From positions 1-64,000 of the forward strand of contig JASBVF010000044.1 of NCBI GenBank assembly GCA_030147525.1: DNA of 64,000 nucleotides. The letters run 5' to 3'. Position numbers and translations under genes: made by a program. This stretch comes from Bacteroidota bacterium. Lineage in GTDB: Bacteria; Bacteroidota; Bacteroidia; Chitinophagales; Saprospiraceae. The stretch's first letter is position 1. The number at the start of each line of letters is the position of its first letter. This document shows positions 33,290 to 42,366 of this stretch, in pieces. A model generated the notes under the pieces. The model was not told the origin of the DNA. It made no database searches and worked only from the letters and a program-made list of their open reading frames with translations.

Positions 33290-34177
33290 ATGAATTTTAA
33301 TCTCGAATACGATTTAATGATGATCATCACCACCAGCGGTATCATCCTGGCGACTTTTATCCTGGCCTACATGTTCCGCCGGTTTTTCAACCGTTTCATT
33401 CTCAACTCCACCCGTATCGTAAAGAATGACCCCACCAATTATAAATTCCTCAAACACACCCTCAGCAGCCTCATCTACATCATTGGCTTCAGCCTGGCAG
33501 TCTATCGGATAGAGCCCCTGCGGGCAGTGGCCAACTCGCTGCTGGCAGGCGCAGGTATTCTGGCCGTGGCGGTGGGTTTCGCTTCGCAGGCGGCCCTCAG
33601 CAACATCATCAGCGGCTTGTTCATCATCATTTACAAACCTTTCGGCGTCAATGACCGCATCACCGTCCGGGATACGCTCCGTGGCGTCGTTGAAGACATC
33701 ACCCTGCGCCACACCATCATTCGTGATTTTGAAAATAAGCGGATCGTCATTCCTAATTCGGTCATCAGCGACGAAGTAGTGGTCAATGCTGATTTGGGAG
33801 ATGAAAAAATCTGCCGCTTTATAGAAGTCGGCATCAGCTACGATTCCGATGTTAAAAAAGCAAAACAGATCATGCAGGAAGAAGCACTCAAACACCCCCT
33901 GCATATCGACAACCGCACCCCCGAACAGATCGAACAGGGAGTGGATGAAATCGTCGTGAGAGTCATCAGCTTCGGTGATTCTTCCGTCAACCTCCGTGCA
34001 TGGGTGTGGGCCGCCAATCAGGCCGACGGTTTTATCCTGCACTGCGACCTCCTCGAAAGCATCAAGGAACGTTTCGATGCTGAGGGCATAGAAATTCCGT
34101 TTCCCTACCGCACCCTGGTGTTTAAAAACGCCCTTCAGCAGATGGATGCAACGGATAAAAGCGATGCTCAGATATGA
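33290..34177 (+). CDS. MscS-family mechanosensitive channel
   Basis: 295 residues: three membrane helices at about 8-30, 56-75 and 82-115. The last is the pore-lining helix with the glycine/alanine pattern GAGILAVAVGFASQAALSNI and is followed by SGLFIIIYKPFGVND. The cytoplasmic MscS beta domain (TVRDTLRGVVEDITLRHTII) and the alpha/beta C-terminal domain (NLRAWVWAAN) follow. It releases solutes under hypo-osmotic shock in the inner membrane. Its length is close to E. coli MscS, so it is a small MscS-type channel rather than a large MscK or MscM type. It follows two small membrane protein genes. Confidence 0.93.
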   Translation: MNFNLEYDLMMIITTSGIILATFILAYMFRRFFNRFILNSTRIVKNDPTNYKFLKHTLSSLIYIIGFSLAVYRIEPLRAVANSLLAGAGILAVAVGFASQAALSNIISGLFIIIYKPFGVNDRITVRDTLRGVVEDITLRHTIIRDFENKRIVIPNSVISDEVVVNADLGDEKICRFIEVGISYDSDVKKAKQIMQEEALKHPLHIDNRTPEQIEQGVDEIVVRVISFGDSSVNLRAWVWAANQADGFILHCDLLESIKERFDAEGIEIPFPYRTLVFKNALQQMDATDKSDAQI

Positions 34178-34290
34178 TTTTTGTCTTTGCTCCGCAAACC
34201 GAAATGTCCTAACTTGGACAGTGAACAATGAAAGGTAAAACCCTTTTTAAGTTCGAGCGTTAATTTCTCACCAACTAAATAATGACCACC

Positions 34291-34500
34291 ATGAAAGAAA
34301 ACTGGGTAAAAATCTTCACTTCAACCGATCTCGTACAAGTTAAAATGGCAGAGGATGTTCTCAAGCAGGAAGGCATCGCCAGCCATATTGAAAGCAAGCC
34401 AAACTCAGCTATGCCAATGTTGGGTGAAGCTGAGCTTTACACTTTACCCGAAAACGTGGAAGCTGCCCGGAAAGTGTTGAAAACGAAGGGCATCAAATAA
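34291..34500 (+). CDS. DUF2007-type small protein
   Basis: 69 residues starting MKENWVKIFTSTDLVQ (an ATG at 34282 is also in frame). The pattern VKIFTSTDLVQVKMAEDVL, GIASHIESKP and LYTLPENVEAARKVL matches DUF2007, a small ferredoxin-like-fold domain often described as a putative signal-transducing protein. The role is unknown. It stands between the MscS gene and msrA. Confidence 0.75.
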   Translation: MKENWVKIFTSTDLVQVKMAEDVLKQEGIASHIESKPNSAMPMLGEAELYTLPENVEAARKVLKTKGIK

Positions 34501-34561
34501 CACAGGCTTCTTTGTGCTGCCTCGTTAGCCCGTTCAGACTTCAATAAAGTGCTTTGTTGAA

Positions 34562-35212
34562 ATGAAAAGTCTGTTTTTATCCTTGTTTTTGTTGAGCCTC
34601 GGCCTGCATGGCTCCTTTCGTGGGCAGTCAGTTTCCGTCTCGAATCAACAATCAGTAAATATTAAAACTATGCAAGCGAATGGTTTGGCAACTGCCACCT
34701 TTGGCGCCGGTTGCTTTTGGTGTGTGGAAGCCATTTTTCAGGATATGAAAGGGGTAGAAAAAGTAGTGTCCGGCTACTCTGGCGGTAAAAATGACAACCC
34801 GACCTATCGGGAAATTTGCACCGGCACAACCGGCCACGCAGAAGTCATTCAGGTACATTTCGATCCCAAAGTTGTCTCTTTTGAAACGCTGACGAAGGTG
34901 TTTTTCAGCACCCACGACCCCACCACCCTCAACCGGCAGGGCGCCGACGTGGGAACGCAATACCGCTCCGTCATTTTTTACCACGACGAAGAGCAAAAGG
35001 CCATTGCGGAGCAACTTAAAAAAGACTTCGCCCCCACACTCTGGGACGATCCGATCGTGACGGAAATCAGCCCGCTCACAAAGTTTTTCGTTGCGGAGGA
35101 ATACCACCAAAATTATTATAAAGACAATCCTAACCAAGGCTATTGCCGCATCGTCATCAATCCCAAGGTTTCTAAGTTCAGGAAAATGCATGCGGATTTA
35201 TTAAAAAACTAA
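34562..35212 (+). CDS. msrA: Peptide methionine sulfoxide reductase MsrA, probably exported
   Basis: Reduces the S form of methionine sulfoxide in proteins. The catalytic [12 protein letters not shown] motif, [37 protein letters not shown] and the C-terminal EYHQNYY motif are all present. Residues 1-22 ([20 protein letters not shown]) look like a signal peptide, so I keep start 34562. The alternative ATG at about 34670 ([12 protein letters not shown]) would give a cytoplasmic form. msrB follows 2 bases after the stop, so both are made together. Confidence 0.94.
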   Translation: MKSLFLSLFLLSLGLHGSFRGQSVSVSNQQSVNIKTMQANGLATATFGAGCFWCVEAIFQDMKGVEKVVSGYSGGKNDNPTYREICTGTTGHAEVIQVHFDPKVVSFETLTKVFFSTHDPTTLNRQGADVGTQYRSVIFYHDEEQKAIAEQLKKDFAPTLWDDPIVTEISPLTKFFVAEEYHQNYYKDNPNQGYCRIVINPKVSKFRKMHADLLKN

Positions 35213-35214
35213 CC

Positions 35215-35601
35215 ATGGCTGCCAACAATAAAAAATGGAATGAACTGACCCTCGAAGAGGCTTACGTTATCGAAAAAAAGGGTACTGAATACCCCTTCAC
35301 CGGCGAATATGACAAGCACTTTGCCGATGGAACTTACATCTGTCGTCGTTGTGAAACGCCGCTCTACCGTTCGGAAGACAAGTTTAACTCCGGCTGCGGC
35401 TGGCCCGCTTTCGACGACGAAATTCCCGGCGCCGTAAAACGGGTACCCGATGCTGATGGCCGCCGGGTGGAAATTATTTGCAACAACTGCGGAGGTCATT
35501 TGGGCCACGTCTTCACCGGCGAACGCCTCACAGCGAAAAATACCCGCCACTGTGTGAATTCAATTTCGATGAAATTTATTCCAAAAGAAAAAGCATCGTA
35601 A
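35215..35601 (+). CDS. msrB: Peptide methionine (R)-S-oxide reductase MsrB
   Basis: Reduces the R form of methionine sulfoxide, complementing MsrA. The 128-residue protein has the two zinc-binding CxxC pairs (CRRC, CNNC), the GWPAF motif, GHLGHVF and the catalytic Cys in RHCVNSISM. It starts [15 protein letters not shown] with no signal peptide, so by sequence it is cytoplasmic, unlike the MsrA encoded just before. A strong terminator follows, closing a two-gene msrA-msrB operon. Confidence 0.96.
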   Translation: MAANNKKWNELTLEEAYVIEKKGTEYPFTGEYDKHFADGTYICRRCETPLYRSEDKFNSGCGWPAFDDEIPGAVKRVPDADGRRVEIICNNCGGHLGHVFTGERLTAKNTRHCVNSISMKFIPKEKAS

Positions 35602-35622
35602 AAATACAGCGTTTTTAAAGGT

Positions 35623-35660
35623 AAAAAGCGCAGCTCCGGCTAACGGGGCTGCGCTTTTTT
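35623..35660 (+). terminator. Terminator after msrB
   Basis: Arms 35623-35637 and 35645-35659 (AGCGCAGC with GCTGCGCT) form a GC-rich stem of about 15 bp ending in a T run. It lies about 20 bases after the msrB stop. Confidence 0.85.
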
Positions 35661-35748
35661 GTTTACTTTTCCAGATATCGGTATTGCCTGTCCGCAGGCT
35701 ATAGAATATTCGATAAAACTTATTTTTTAACCTTTAAAATCTCCCATT

Positions 35749-35949
35749 ATGTCAGTAATGAAAGTTCTCGAAATCATGGCCGAATCCGAAAAAAGCTGGG
35801 AAGACGCCACCAGCAAAGGAATTGCCAAAGCCTCTCAATCCGTCAAAAACATCCGCTCCGCCTGGGTTCAGGATCAAAGCGTCAGAGTAAAGGACGGATC
35901 GATCACGGGCTACAGAGTTACCCTTAAAATCACTTTTGAGGTCCAATAA
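35749..35949 (+). CDS. Dodecin-family flavin-binding protein
   Basis: 66 residues, starting MSVMKVLEIMAESEKSWEDA, with the dodecin pattern of a short beta-alpha-beta-beta protein: the helix SEKSWEDATSKGIAKASQSV, then IRSAWVQDQSV and YRVTLKITFEV. Dodecins form hollow 12-mers that store or buffer flavin; the characteristic Trp is present at residue 45. It is a single gene with its own terminator. Confidence 0.9.
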   Translation: MSVMKVLEIMAESEKSWEDATSKGIAKASQSVKNIRSAWVQDQSVRVKDGSITGYRVTLKITFEVQ

Positions 35950-35969
35950 AACAGGACTAAAATGCAGAT

Positions 35970-36014
35970 AAAGCCCCTGGATTTTTTTCTTTTGCGAGAA
36001 AGTTCAGGGGCTTT
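35970..36014 (+). terminator. Terminator after the dodecin gene
   Basis: Arms 35970-35979 and 36005-36014 (AAAGCCCCTG with CAGGGGCTTT) are perfectly complementary with a 25-base loop, followed by TCTTTT. It lies 20 bases past the stop codon. Confidence 0.75.
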
Positions 36015-36061
36015 TCTTTTTAAGGCAAACGAATAACGGACAACAATCAACGAACAACAAA

Positions 36062-36664
36062 ATGATCTACGAATTCAACGGCTACAAACCCGTCATCCAC
36101 GAAAGCGCATTCATCCATCCGCAGGCCGCTGTCACCGGCAACGTCATCATTGGTAAAAATGTATACGTCGGCCCCGGCGCCGCTATCCGTGGCGACTGGG
36201 GTGAAATCATCATTGAAGACGGCTGCAACGTGCAGGAAAACTGCACCATTCACATGTTCCCCGGCACCACGGTGCGACTGAAGGAAGCGGCACACATTGG
36301 CCACGGCGCCATCATCCACGGCGCCACCATCGGTAAAAATTGCCTTGTCGGCATGAACGCTGTCATCATGGATCACGCCGAAATCGGAGACGAGTGCATC
36401 ATCGGGGCGCTGTGTTTCATCAAAGCGGAAGAAAAAATCCCGCCCCGCAGTCTCGTCGTCGGCAATCCCGGCAAGGTCATCCGGCAGGTGAGCGATGAAA
36501 TGATCAACTGGAAAACCAAAGGCACGGAACTTTACCAACAGCTGCCGGCGGAGTGTTACGCCAGCCTGAAACCCTGCGAACCCTTGCGGGAAATACCAGC
36601 TGACCGTCCCCGGCAAATGCCCGTGTACCTGACATGGAAAGAGAAAAATACGGAAGGGAAATAA
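36062..36664 (+). CDS. Gamma-carbonic-anhydrase-like hexapeptide protein (PaaY type)
   Basis: 200 residues built mostly of left-handed beta-helix hexapeptide repeats (AAVTGNVIIGKNVYVGPGAA, GHGAIIHGATIGKNCLVGMN). It has the three His of the zinc site (CTIHMFP and AHIGHGAIIH) and a C-terminal helix. PaaY and related proteins are gamma-class carbonic anhydrase homologues; PaaY itself is a thioesterase in phenylacetate degradation, but no other paa gene is nearby, so the substrate is unknown. It is monocistronic. Confidence 0.85.
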   Translation: MIYEFNGYKPVIHESAFIHPQAAVTGNVIIGKNVYVGPGAAIRGDWGEIIIEDGCNVQENCTIHMFPGTTVRLKEAAHIGHGAIIHGATIGKNCLVGMNAVIMDHAEIGDECIIGALCFIKAEEKIPPRSLVVGNPGKVIRQVSDEMINWKTKGTELYQQLPAECYASLKPCEPLREIPADRPRQMPVYLTWKEKNTEGK

Positions 36665-37009
36665 GCGAAAACGAAGGTCAGTGTAAGCTGGATTTTTAAA
36701 TAAAATTCTATTTCAATTAGAAAACCTCAACCCCCAAAGATGGAAGCGAGGGCGTGGCCTGAGCCGCACCCTCGCAACGGAAAATTAGTATGAAACATTT
36801 AACTGCTGCAAAGAAGGCAACTAAATCAGGTAATTTCCGGTCAAGTCGATCATCCCGGACATTCCGGGGATAAAACGGGGTGGTAGGAAGATGTTCAAAA
36901 TACTTTAGAACATGAAAAACAGGTATACAGCTTTTTTACATCCTGCCAATAACAAAATTGCGTTCAAATAGAAAAGCGATCCCCCTGTCATCACTTTAAT
37001 GTCCCGCAG
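36665..37009. other. 345-bp intergenic region
   Basis: No convincing gene. One hairpin (GCGAGGG at 36746-36752 with CCCTCGC at 36769-36775) may end the gamma-carbonic-anhydrase-like transcript. A 27-codon basic ORF from ATG 36790 (MKHLTAAKKATKSGN...) is open, but I see no second evidence for it. Confidence 0.5.
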
Positions 37010-39304
37010 TTACGGCCCGCTCACCCCGCCTTTTTTTTGTGAAAACAGCCATTTCAAAAAATTCTCTTCCGCAAACGCATAGTCCCAACTGTTGTGATTC
37101 ACGGCCGGGTACTCCGTGTATTTCACCCGCACGCTGGAAGCTTGCAGCCGCTCGTGCATGTCTCTCGATTGCTCCACTTTCACCACGCCATCCACGGCGC
37201 CGTGGAAAATCCAGAACGGGATCTTCGGCGGTTTTTCACCGTAAGCTTTCACATCGCCGCCCCCGCAGATAGGCGCGGCTGCAGCAAACAGATCCGGCTC
37301 CCGCCACACCGCCTCGAAGGTTCCCATGCCGCCCATGCTCAGGCCGGTGATGTACACCCGGTTGGTGTCCACGGCCTCATTTTTCAGCAAACTTTTGGTC
37401 AAGTCAAGCGTCATGCGGAGGGCGTCCGTCATGCCTGTTTCAGCATAATCAAAATCCAGACTAACGGGATATTTCGAGCGGTCCACTTTAGCACTGCTCC
37501 AGTAACTTTCTGCTGGGCATTGCGGCGCCACGACGATACAGGGGTAGTCCTTTCGGTTTTCATTTTCTAAAAAAAGCGAAGCCCCGTGCACGAGCTGTTT
37601 TTCATTGTCATTGCCCCTTTCGCCTGCTCCGTGCAGGAAGAGTACGAGGGGATATTTTTTCGTTCGGTCGTAATTTTCAGGATACAAAATCCGATAGGGC
37701 AGCGAGCCTGTGCTGTCCGTGTACTCCGCTTTTTGGTAAAACGAAAGGTCGCTCTCCGAAGCTACCTGCCACCGGTCAAGAAACTCGAATTGGGTTTTCG
37801 CAACTCCCGTAAACATGCCTGTTGAGTCACTGAAAATCAGTGTATTGTATTTTTCCGGGTCGTAGCGAAGCCATTCGGGAAGGCCATCGCCGTTCGGGTT
37901 GCCAGTGGCAGCGAAGTTCACCCAGTAGCTCGACATTTGTTCTGAAATTTGCCGGTCAACCGGCTCCCAGGGGCGGTTCCACATGGGGAGCGAGCGCAAA
38001 GCATAAGCAATTTCAGCAGAGTGAAAAACGCCGTGCTCGGCCAGTTCCGGTTTGCCTGGCGGCATGTGGTCGAAGCGGTAGAGCCAGGTTTTACTTTTGC
38101 CGGTTACCGCCTGTATTTTAGTCCGGGCGTGAGCCTGCCATGCGAAAACCTGGTCACGCATCAGATTTTTTTGTGATTGCAGCGCCTCTGCATCGTTGTG
38201 GCCGGGGTAGGCATGCAGGAATTCATCCGCCATGAAGCCGTAGCGATGGCGGGCCTGTTCCCGGTAGGCTTTAGCATTTACAGGTTGCTCAAACATAAAG
38301 CCCTCATCCCGGTTCCAGCCGGCCAGTAGCGGCACATCGTTTTGTTTTCCTTCGGTAAAAATGGAGCGCACGTCCTTCGGCAATACGTAGCCATCGACGA
38401 CCGGCGAGTTGATGGCTGCTGCTTTCAGCAATTCGTCAGCAGGCAATTTGCGCAGGTCTTTGATGCTGCCGGCGTTCAGTTTTTCTGCCAATCGGATGCC
38501 GTCGAGTTCGGCGCTTCGCAATGTTTTCACCCATTCGCTGCCGAACATACCCCCGCTCTGCGCTATCGCCCGCTGGAACAGTCCCTTCGCCTGCGGCGAC
38601 GCCACCAGCGCACACACGCTGAACGCTCCTGCCGACTGTCCGGCAATGGTCACCCGGTTGGGGTCGCCGCCGAAAGCGGCAATGTTTTTTTGCACCCAGC
38701 GCAAGGCGGCAATTTGATCGAGAAAAGCGTAGTTGCCGGAGGCGTTTTGCCCTGATTCCTGGGACAGTTCCGGGTGCGCCAGAAAGCCGAACACACCCAA
38801 CCGGTAGTTGATTGTGACGAACACGACGCCCTTCCGAGCCATGCCCTCGCCATCGTAAATCGGGCACGAACCCGCCCCGCTCATGAACCCGCCGCCGTGA
38901 ATCCACACGATGACCGGCCGTTTTTCATCCGCCGAAATGGCCGGCGTCCACACGTTGAGGTAGAGGCAATCTTCGCTCAGTGGCTCCGGCGGTGCCAGGA
39001 ATTCCTCCGACCAGACGAAAAAAGGCGCTGGCGGCGGCTGAATGGCGCTGGCCGGGAATTTTTCACAAACCCTGACGTCATCCCAGCTTGCGGCAGGCTG
39101 TGGAGCTTTCCAGCGCAGTTCGCCCACCGGCGGCGCTGCGAAGGGGATGCCTTTGAAAATGCGAATGTTTCCTTCCACGTTGGTTGTGCCGGAGATCAAG
39201 CCTGATTCGATTCGGATAGGCGGGGCTTGGGCAAAAAGCCCATTTTTTAAAACAAAAAAAAGGAAGGCAATAAAAAGGCAGGGGACAATCGGATTTTTGA
39301 ACAT
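37010..39304 (-). CDS. Two-domain secreted esterase: type B carboxylesterase fused to an alpha/beta hydrolase
   Basis: 764 residues with a signal peptide (cleavage after GLFAQA, about residue 27). Residues about 30-510 are a type B carboxylesterase: oxyanion HGGGFMSGAG, nucleophile elbow GQSAGAF and AEHGVFHSAEI before the catalytic His. Residues about 520-755 form a second alpha/beta hydrolase of the prolyl-oligopeptidase or feruloyl-esterase-like type: LFLHGAGERGNDN, GLSMGGMGTFEAVW, then DGVVKVEQSRDM and AVNHNSWDYAF. Two complete triads in one chain suggest hydrolysis of two bonds in one extracellular substrate, for example acyl groups on plant polysaccharide. That substrate is inference. 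Confidence 0.85.
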   Translation of the reverse strand: MFKNPIVPCLFIAFLFFVLKNGLFAQAPPIRIESGLISGTTNVEGNIRIFKGIPFAAPPVGELRWKAPQPAASWDDVRVCEKFPASAIQPPPAPFFVWSEEFLAPPEPLSEDCLYLNVWTPAISADEKRPVIVWIHGGGFMSGAGSCPIYDGEGMARKGVVFVTINYRLGVFGFLAHPELSQESGQNASGNYAFLDQIAALRWVQKNIAAFGGDPNRVTIAGQSAGAFSVCALVASPQAKGLFQRAIAQSGGMFGSEWVKTLRSAELDGIRLAEKLNAGSIKDLRKLPADELLKAAAINSPVVDGYVLPKDVRSIFTEGKQNDVPLLAGWNRDEGFMFEQPVNAKAYREQARHRYGFMADEFLHAYPGHNDAEALQSQKNLMRDQVFAWQAHARTKIQAVTGKSKTWLYRFDHMPPGKPELAEHGVFHSAEIAYALRSLPMWNRPWEPVDRQISEQMSSYWVNFAATGNPNGDGLPEWLRYDPEKYNTLIFSDSTGMFTGVAKTQFEFLDRWQVASESDLSFYQKAEYTDSTGSLPYRILYPENYDRTKKYPLVLFLHGAGERGNDNEKQLVHGASLFLENENRKDYPCIVVAPQCPAESYWSSAKVDRSKYPVSLDFDYAETGMTDALRMTLDLTKSLLKNEAVDTNRVYITGLSMGGMGTFEAVWREPDLFAAAAPICGGGDVKAYGEKPPKIPFWIFHGAVDGVVKVEQSRDMHERLQASSVRVKYTEYPAVNHNSWDYAFAEENFLKWLFSQKKGGVSGP

Positions 39305-39442
39305 ATTTTTTTGTTTAAAAATGGATGAAAGACCAGGCGTTTAAGCTATTCGCAGCCTAAAACAACAAAGCCACGAAGAACACCAAAGATAAGATTCCCG
39401 GTGCTTTTCGTGGCTTTGTGGAAAAACAGACTCAGCGGTTTT

Positions 39443-42121
39443 TTACATCATATCATTCCCTTGCATGTTCATCCGCATGTTTTTCCGCTTGAATAGCGAC
39501 ATGTCCATTTTACCGAAACGGTAGGAGAAATTCAGACGGAACACCTGCGGGTCACGCACCCTCCAGGTATCCTGAATGAAAATGTCCGATTCCGTGTAGG
39601 TACCGCTGCGGCGAGTGCGGAAGATGTCGTTCACGTTAAGTGTGAGCGTCGCTTTGCGATCCATCAGGTCCTTGCGTAGTGCTGCATCCACGAACCAGTT
39701 GGCGAGGGTGTAACCCTGTGCAGTATTCGTCGGGCCTGCCATCCACGGCATTCGGTTGCCTTCGTTGGGTGTAAAAGATGCCCGGCTGCGGTATTCGCCG
39801 GAGAGCTGAAACGAGAATCCGGCGGGTAGTTTCACCTGAATCAACTCCTTGACAAACCAGCTGAACTGGTCGATCACCAGGCTGCTCTCCACGTTAGATG
39901 CGTCAAGTTTTGACTGGTAGAGGTTGACGTTGGTGGTAAAATCGAGGAAGTTGAAGAACGAATTTTTCAGGGTGATTTCCCCACCGTAAGCCTTGCTGCT
40001 GTTAGAGTTGGCGTAGCTCGTGATCAACACTTCCTTGCCCAGGTCTTCGTTGAATTCAGTAAACTGGTAGTTCGTGATGAGGTCGTTGGCCTGCTTGAAA
40101 TAGACGGAGACGAGCAGGTTGTGGCCTTTGTTGAAAACATTCTGGTAAGACAATTCCATCGAGTGCATGAACTCAGGCCGCAGCGTCGGTTCACCCCGGC
40201 GAAGGTTCAGCGAGTCTGAGAAATCGAGGAACGGCATCGTCTGGAAGAAGTTCGGCCGGTTGATGCGACGGGTGTAGGCAAACTGAATGTTGTCCAGGTC
40301 GTTGATTTTACGGGTAAAAAACACGCTCGGGAAGAGGCTGATCGGGTAGTTGATGCTGAAAGAAGAATCCCGGTCCGTCAGTTCACCACCGTAAAAGCTA
40401 CTCTCCGCACGCAAGCCTACCTGATAACCCCATTTTTCGAATTGGTGGCTGAACTGGCCGTAAGCGGCGTACACATCATCGTTGAATTTGAAATGATCGG
40501 CAAGGCTGGTCACGGGGACCCACATGCCATCGGCCTGATCGAAATAGGCATTTTCGTTGTCGTTTTTGTTGCGTCGCATGGCTACCCTGACGCCACCTTC
40601 CAGCTTCATTTTATCGTTGATCGGGTTGACGAAATCAGACTGGAAAGTGATAAACTGGCCACTGCCTTCGCTCATCTGCCGCTCCAGACTTTCAGCACCT
40701 GAGCTGAACTGCGTTCTGAAATCACTGCCTCCATTAAACTTTACCCGGTTGTAGTTCAGGTCGGCAGTCCATTCTGCGCCGGCCTTCGGGAACAGGTGTT
40801 TGAACTGGATGGATGATCCAAGGTTCCGGAAATTCCGGTCCTGCACTGATGAACGGAAGGACTCGCTGAAGGTGGTTCCTGTTTGAAACAAAGAATCCGT
40901 GCGGGTCGTGATTTCATCGTTGGGTTCGAAATGTCCTCTCGTGTAGCTGCCTGAAATGGTCAGTGTGTTGCGGTTATCAATGAACCAGTCGATGCCACCA
41001 CGTCCGTTGGCGAAGTAACCTTCCATGAGTCCGTCGACCGTCTGCGTGACGTTGGTCCGGGGCGTTCCGAAGAGGTTCTGGCGGGCAGTTTCTGCATCGG
41101 AGAATCCCCGCATGTTGTTGAGCATACCGCTGGCAAACAGGTTGACCTTGTCGCCTCTGGCGTTGATGTCGCCGCCGAGATTGTACCCTTTACGGGTGTT
41201 GATGCCCGCCCGGACGTTTCCGTTGTAACCCAGGCGTTTTTCTTTTTTCAAAACAATGTTGATGATGCCTGCCGTGCCGCCGCCGGCGTCATATTTGGCG
41301 GAGGGGTTCGTGATTACTTCCACGCTTTCGATTGCATCGGCGGATATCTGGTCGAGCGAGAGTGTTGTCGGGCGTCCGTCCACGAAAATTTGCGGCGAAC
41401 CGTTGCGCAGGCTCACGTTTCCATCCAGGTCAACGGAGAGGGAAGGAACGTTGCGAAGCGCATCCTGGGCGTTGCCGCCGGCCGTGCTGGCGTCCTTATC
41501 CACCCGGTACACTTTTTTATCCAAAGCAAGGGTTGTAGTGGCTGCCTCTGCGGTGACCGTCACCGTTTCGAGGGTTTGGGTATCATCGAGCAGTTTGATG
41601 TTGCCGAGGTCTTTGTCGAAATTAGCGCCGCCCATTCCGCCTCCGCCCCAGTTGCCCTGGCCCGGAGCTCCGGAAGGCCTTCCGCCGCCGGGAGCGCCGC
41701 CTCCGGTGGGTGGTTTCATGCCAAAGGAAACTTTCTGGGAAGTCTCGGTATAGCCGATGAAGGAGATTTTGAGTGTAAACTCCCCGAAAACGGGCAGTTT
41801 TTCAAGGCTAAAATCACCGTTGTCCTGGGTGATTTGGCCAGAAATCAGCGTCTCTTTCATGGATTTTGTCAGGGTGTCGAACTGCATGCCGTAGAGTTGC
41901 ACGGTGGCGTAACCGACGCCTTTACCACTTTTATCCACGACTTTACCGTAGAACCGGCCAATGTTCATTTGCTGGGCATTGCCGCCCCAGTTGCCGCCAC
42001 CGCCTCCGCCGGGAGCGGCCGGGGTATTTTGGCCAAAAGAAATAGATGCGATAGACAGCAGCAGGGTGATCAGGCTGACTTGCATCACGTTAAAAATAAC
42101 AGTCGAGGATGTCTTTTTCAT
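39443..42121 (-). CDS. TonB-dependent receptor family outer membrane protein
   Basis: 892 residues. It has a signal peptide (LITLLLSIASISFGQ), a carboxypeptidase-regulatory-like domain at about 45-135 (FYGKVVDKSGKGVGYATVQL), a glycine-rich linker (GGGAPGGGRPSGAPGQG), a plug domain (LRNVPSLSVDLDGNVSLRNG, IEVITNPSAKYDAGGGTAGI) and a C-terminal beta barrel with many YxR/Q strands ending in NFSYRFGKMDMSL. No SusD-like gene follows, so this is a TonB-type receptor for siderophores, peptides or other ligands rather than a SusC/SusD pair. The final residues (KRKNMRMNMQGNDMM) are unusually methionine-rich. Confidence 0.85.
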   Translation of the reverse strand: MKKTSSTVIFNVMQVSLITLLLSIASISFGQNTPAAPGGGGGGNWGGNAQQMNIGRFYGKVVDKSGKGVGYATVQLYGMQFDTLTKSMKETLISGQITQDNGDFSLEKLPVFGEFTLKISFIGYTETSQKVSFGMKPPTGGGAPGGGRPSGAPGQGNWGGGGMGGANFDKDLGNIKLLDDTQTLETVTVTAEAATTTLALDKKVYRVDKDASTAGGNAQDALRNVPSLSVDLDGNVSLRNGSPQIFVDGRPTTLSLDQISADAIESVEVITNPSAKYDAGGGTAGIINIVLKKEKRLGYNGNVRAGINTRKGYNLGGDINARGDKVNLFASGMLNNMRGFSDAETARQNLFGTPRTNVTQTVDGLMEGYFANGRGGIDWFIDNRNTLTISGSYTRGHFEPNDEITTRTDSLFQTGTTFSESFRSSVQDRNFRNLGSSIQFKHLFPKAGAEWTADLNYNRVKFNGGSDFRTQFSSGAESLERQMSEGSGQFITFQSDFVNPINDKMKLEGGVRVAMRRNKNDNENAYFDQADGMWVPVTSLADHFKFNDDVYAAYGQFSHQFEKWGYQVGLRAESSFYGGELTDRDSSFSINYPISLFPSVFFTRKINDLDNIQFAYTRRINRPNFFQTMPFLDFSDSLNLRRGEPTLRPEFMHSMELSYQNVFNKGHNLLVSVYFKQANDLITNYQFTEFNEDLGKEVLITSYANSNSSKAYGGEITLKNSFFNFLDFTTNVNLYQSKLDASNVESSLVIDQFSWFVKELIQVKLPAGFSFQLSGEYRSRASFTPNEGNRMPWMAGPTNTAQGYTLANWFVDAALRKDLMDRKATLTLNVNDIFRTRRSGTYTESDIFIQDTWRVRDPQVFRLNFSYRFGKMDMSLFKRKNMRMNMQGNDMM

Positions 42122-42348
42122 AAATTTGGAAAATTGAACTGAATGTGAGAATTGGCTGCAAAGAAACAGTAAACACAGATTCCAGACTTGGGTTGTAGAT
42201 AAGCGCCGGGATTGAGCAGATCAAAACCCCGATGCAGGAGACAACTTATCAGGAGCTTCAATACCGGCGCAGGTTTTCACAATATGCCCTCACATCGCCG
42301 GAAATGCTTTTTTCATCGCCTTTTTCCAAAATGGGCCTGTTTCAGGAC

Positions 42349-42356
42349 TACCTTTG
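42349..42356 (+). promoter_or_regulatory. -7 element at the start of the two-component pair
   Basis: TACCTTTG matches TAnnTTTG and lies 11 bases before the ATG at 42367, giving an almost leaderless transcript. The -33 half is not clear. It lies in the divergent 245-bp spacer between the TonB-type receptor gene and this operon. Confidence 0.4.
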
Positions 42357-42366
42357 CAGGGATTAA

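Noticed and set aside
36790-36873. 27-codon basic ORF (MKHLTAAKKATKSGN...)
   Set aside because: No ribosome site, operon context or family support; such short frames occur by chance.
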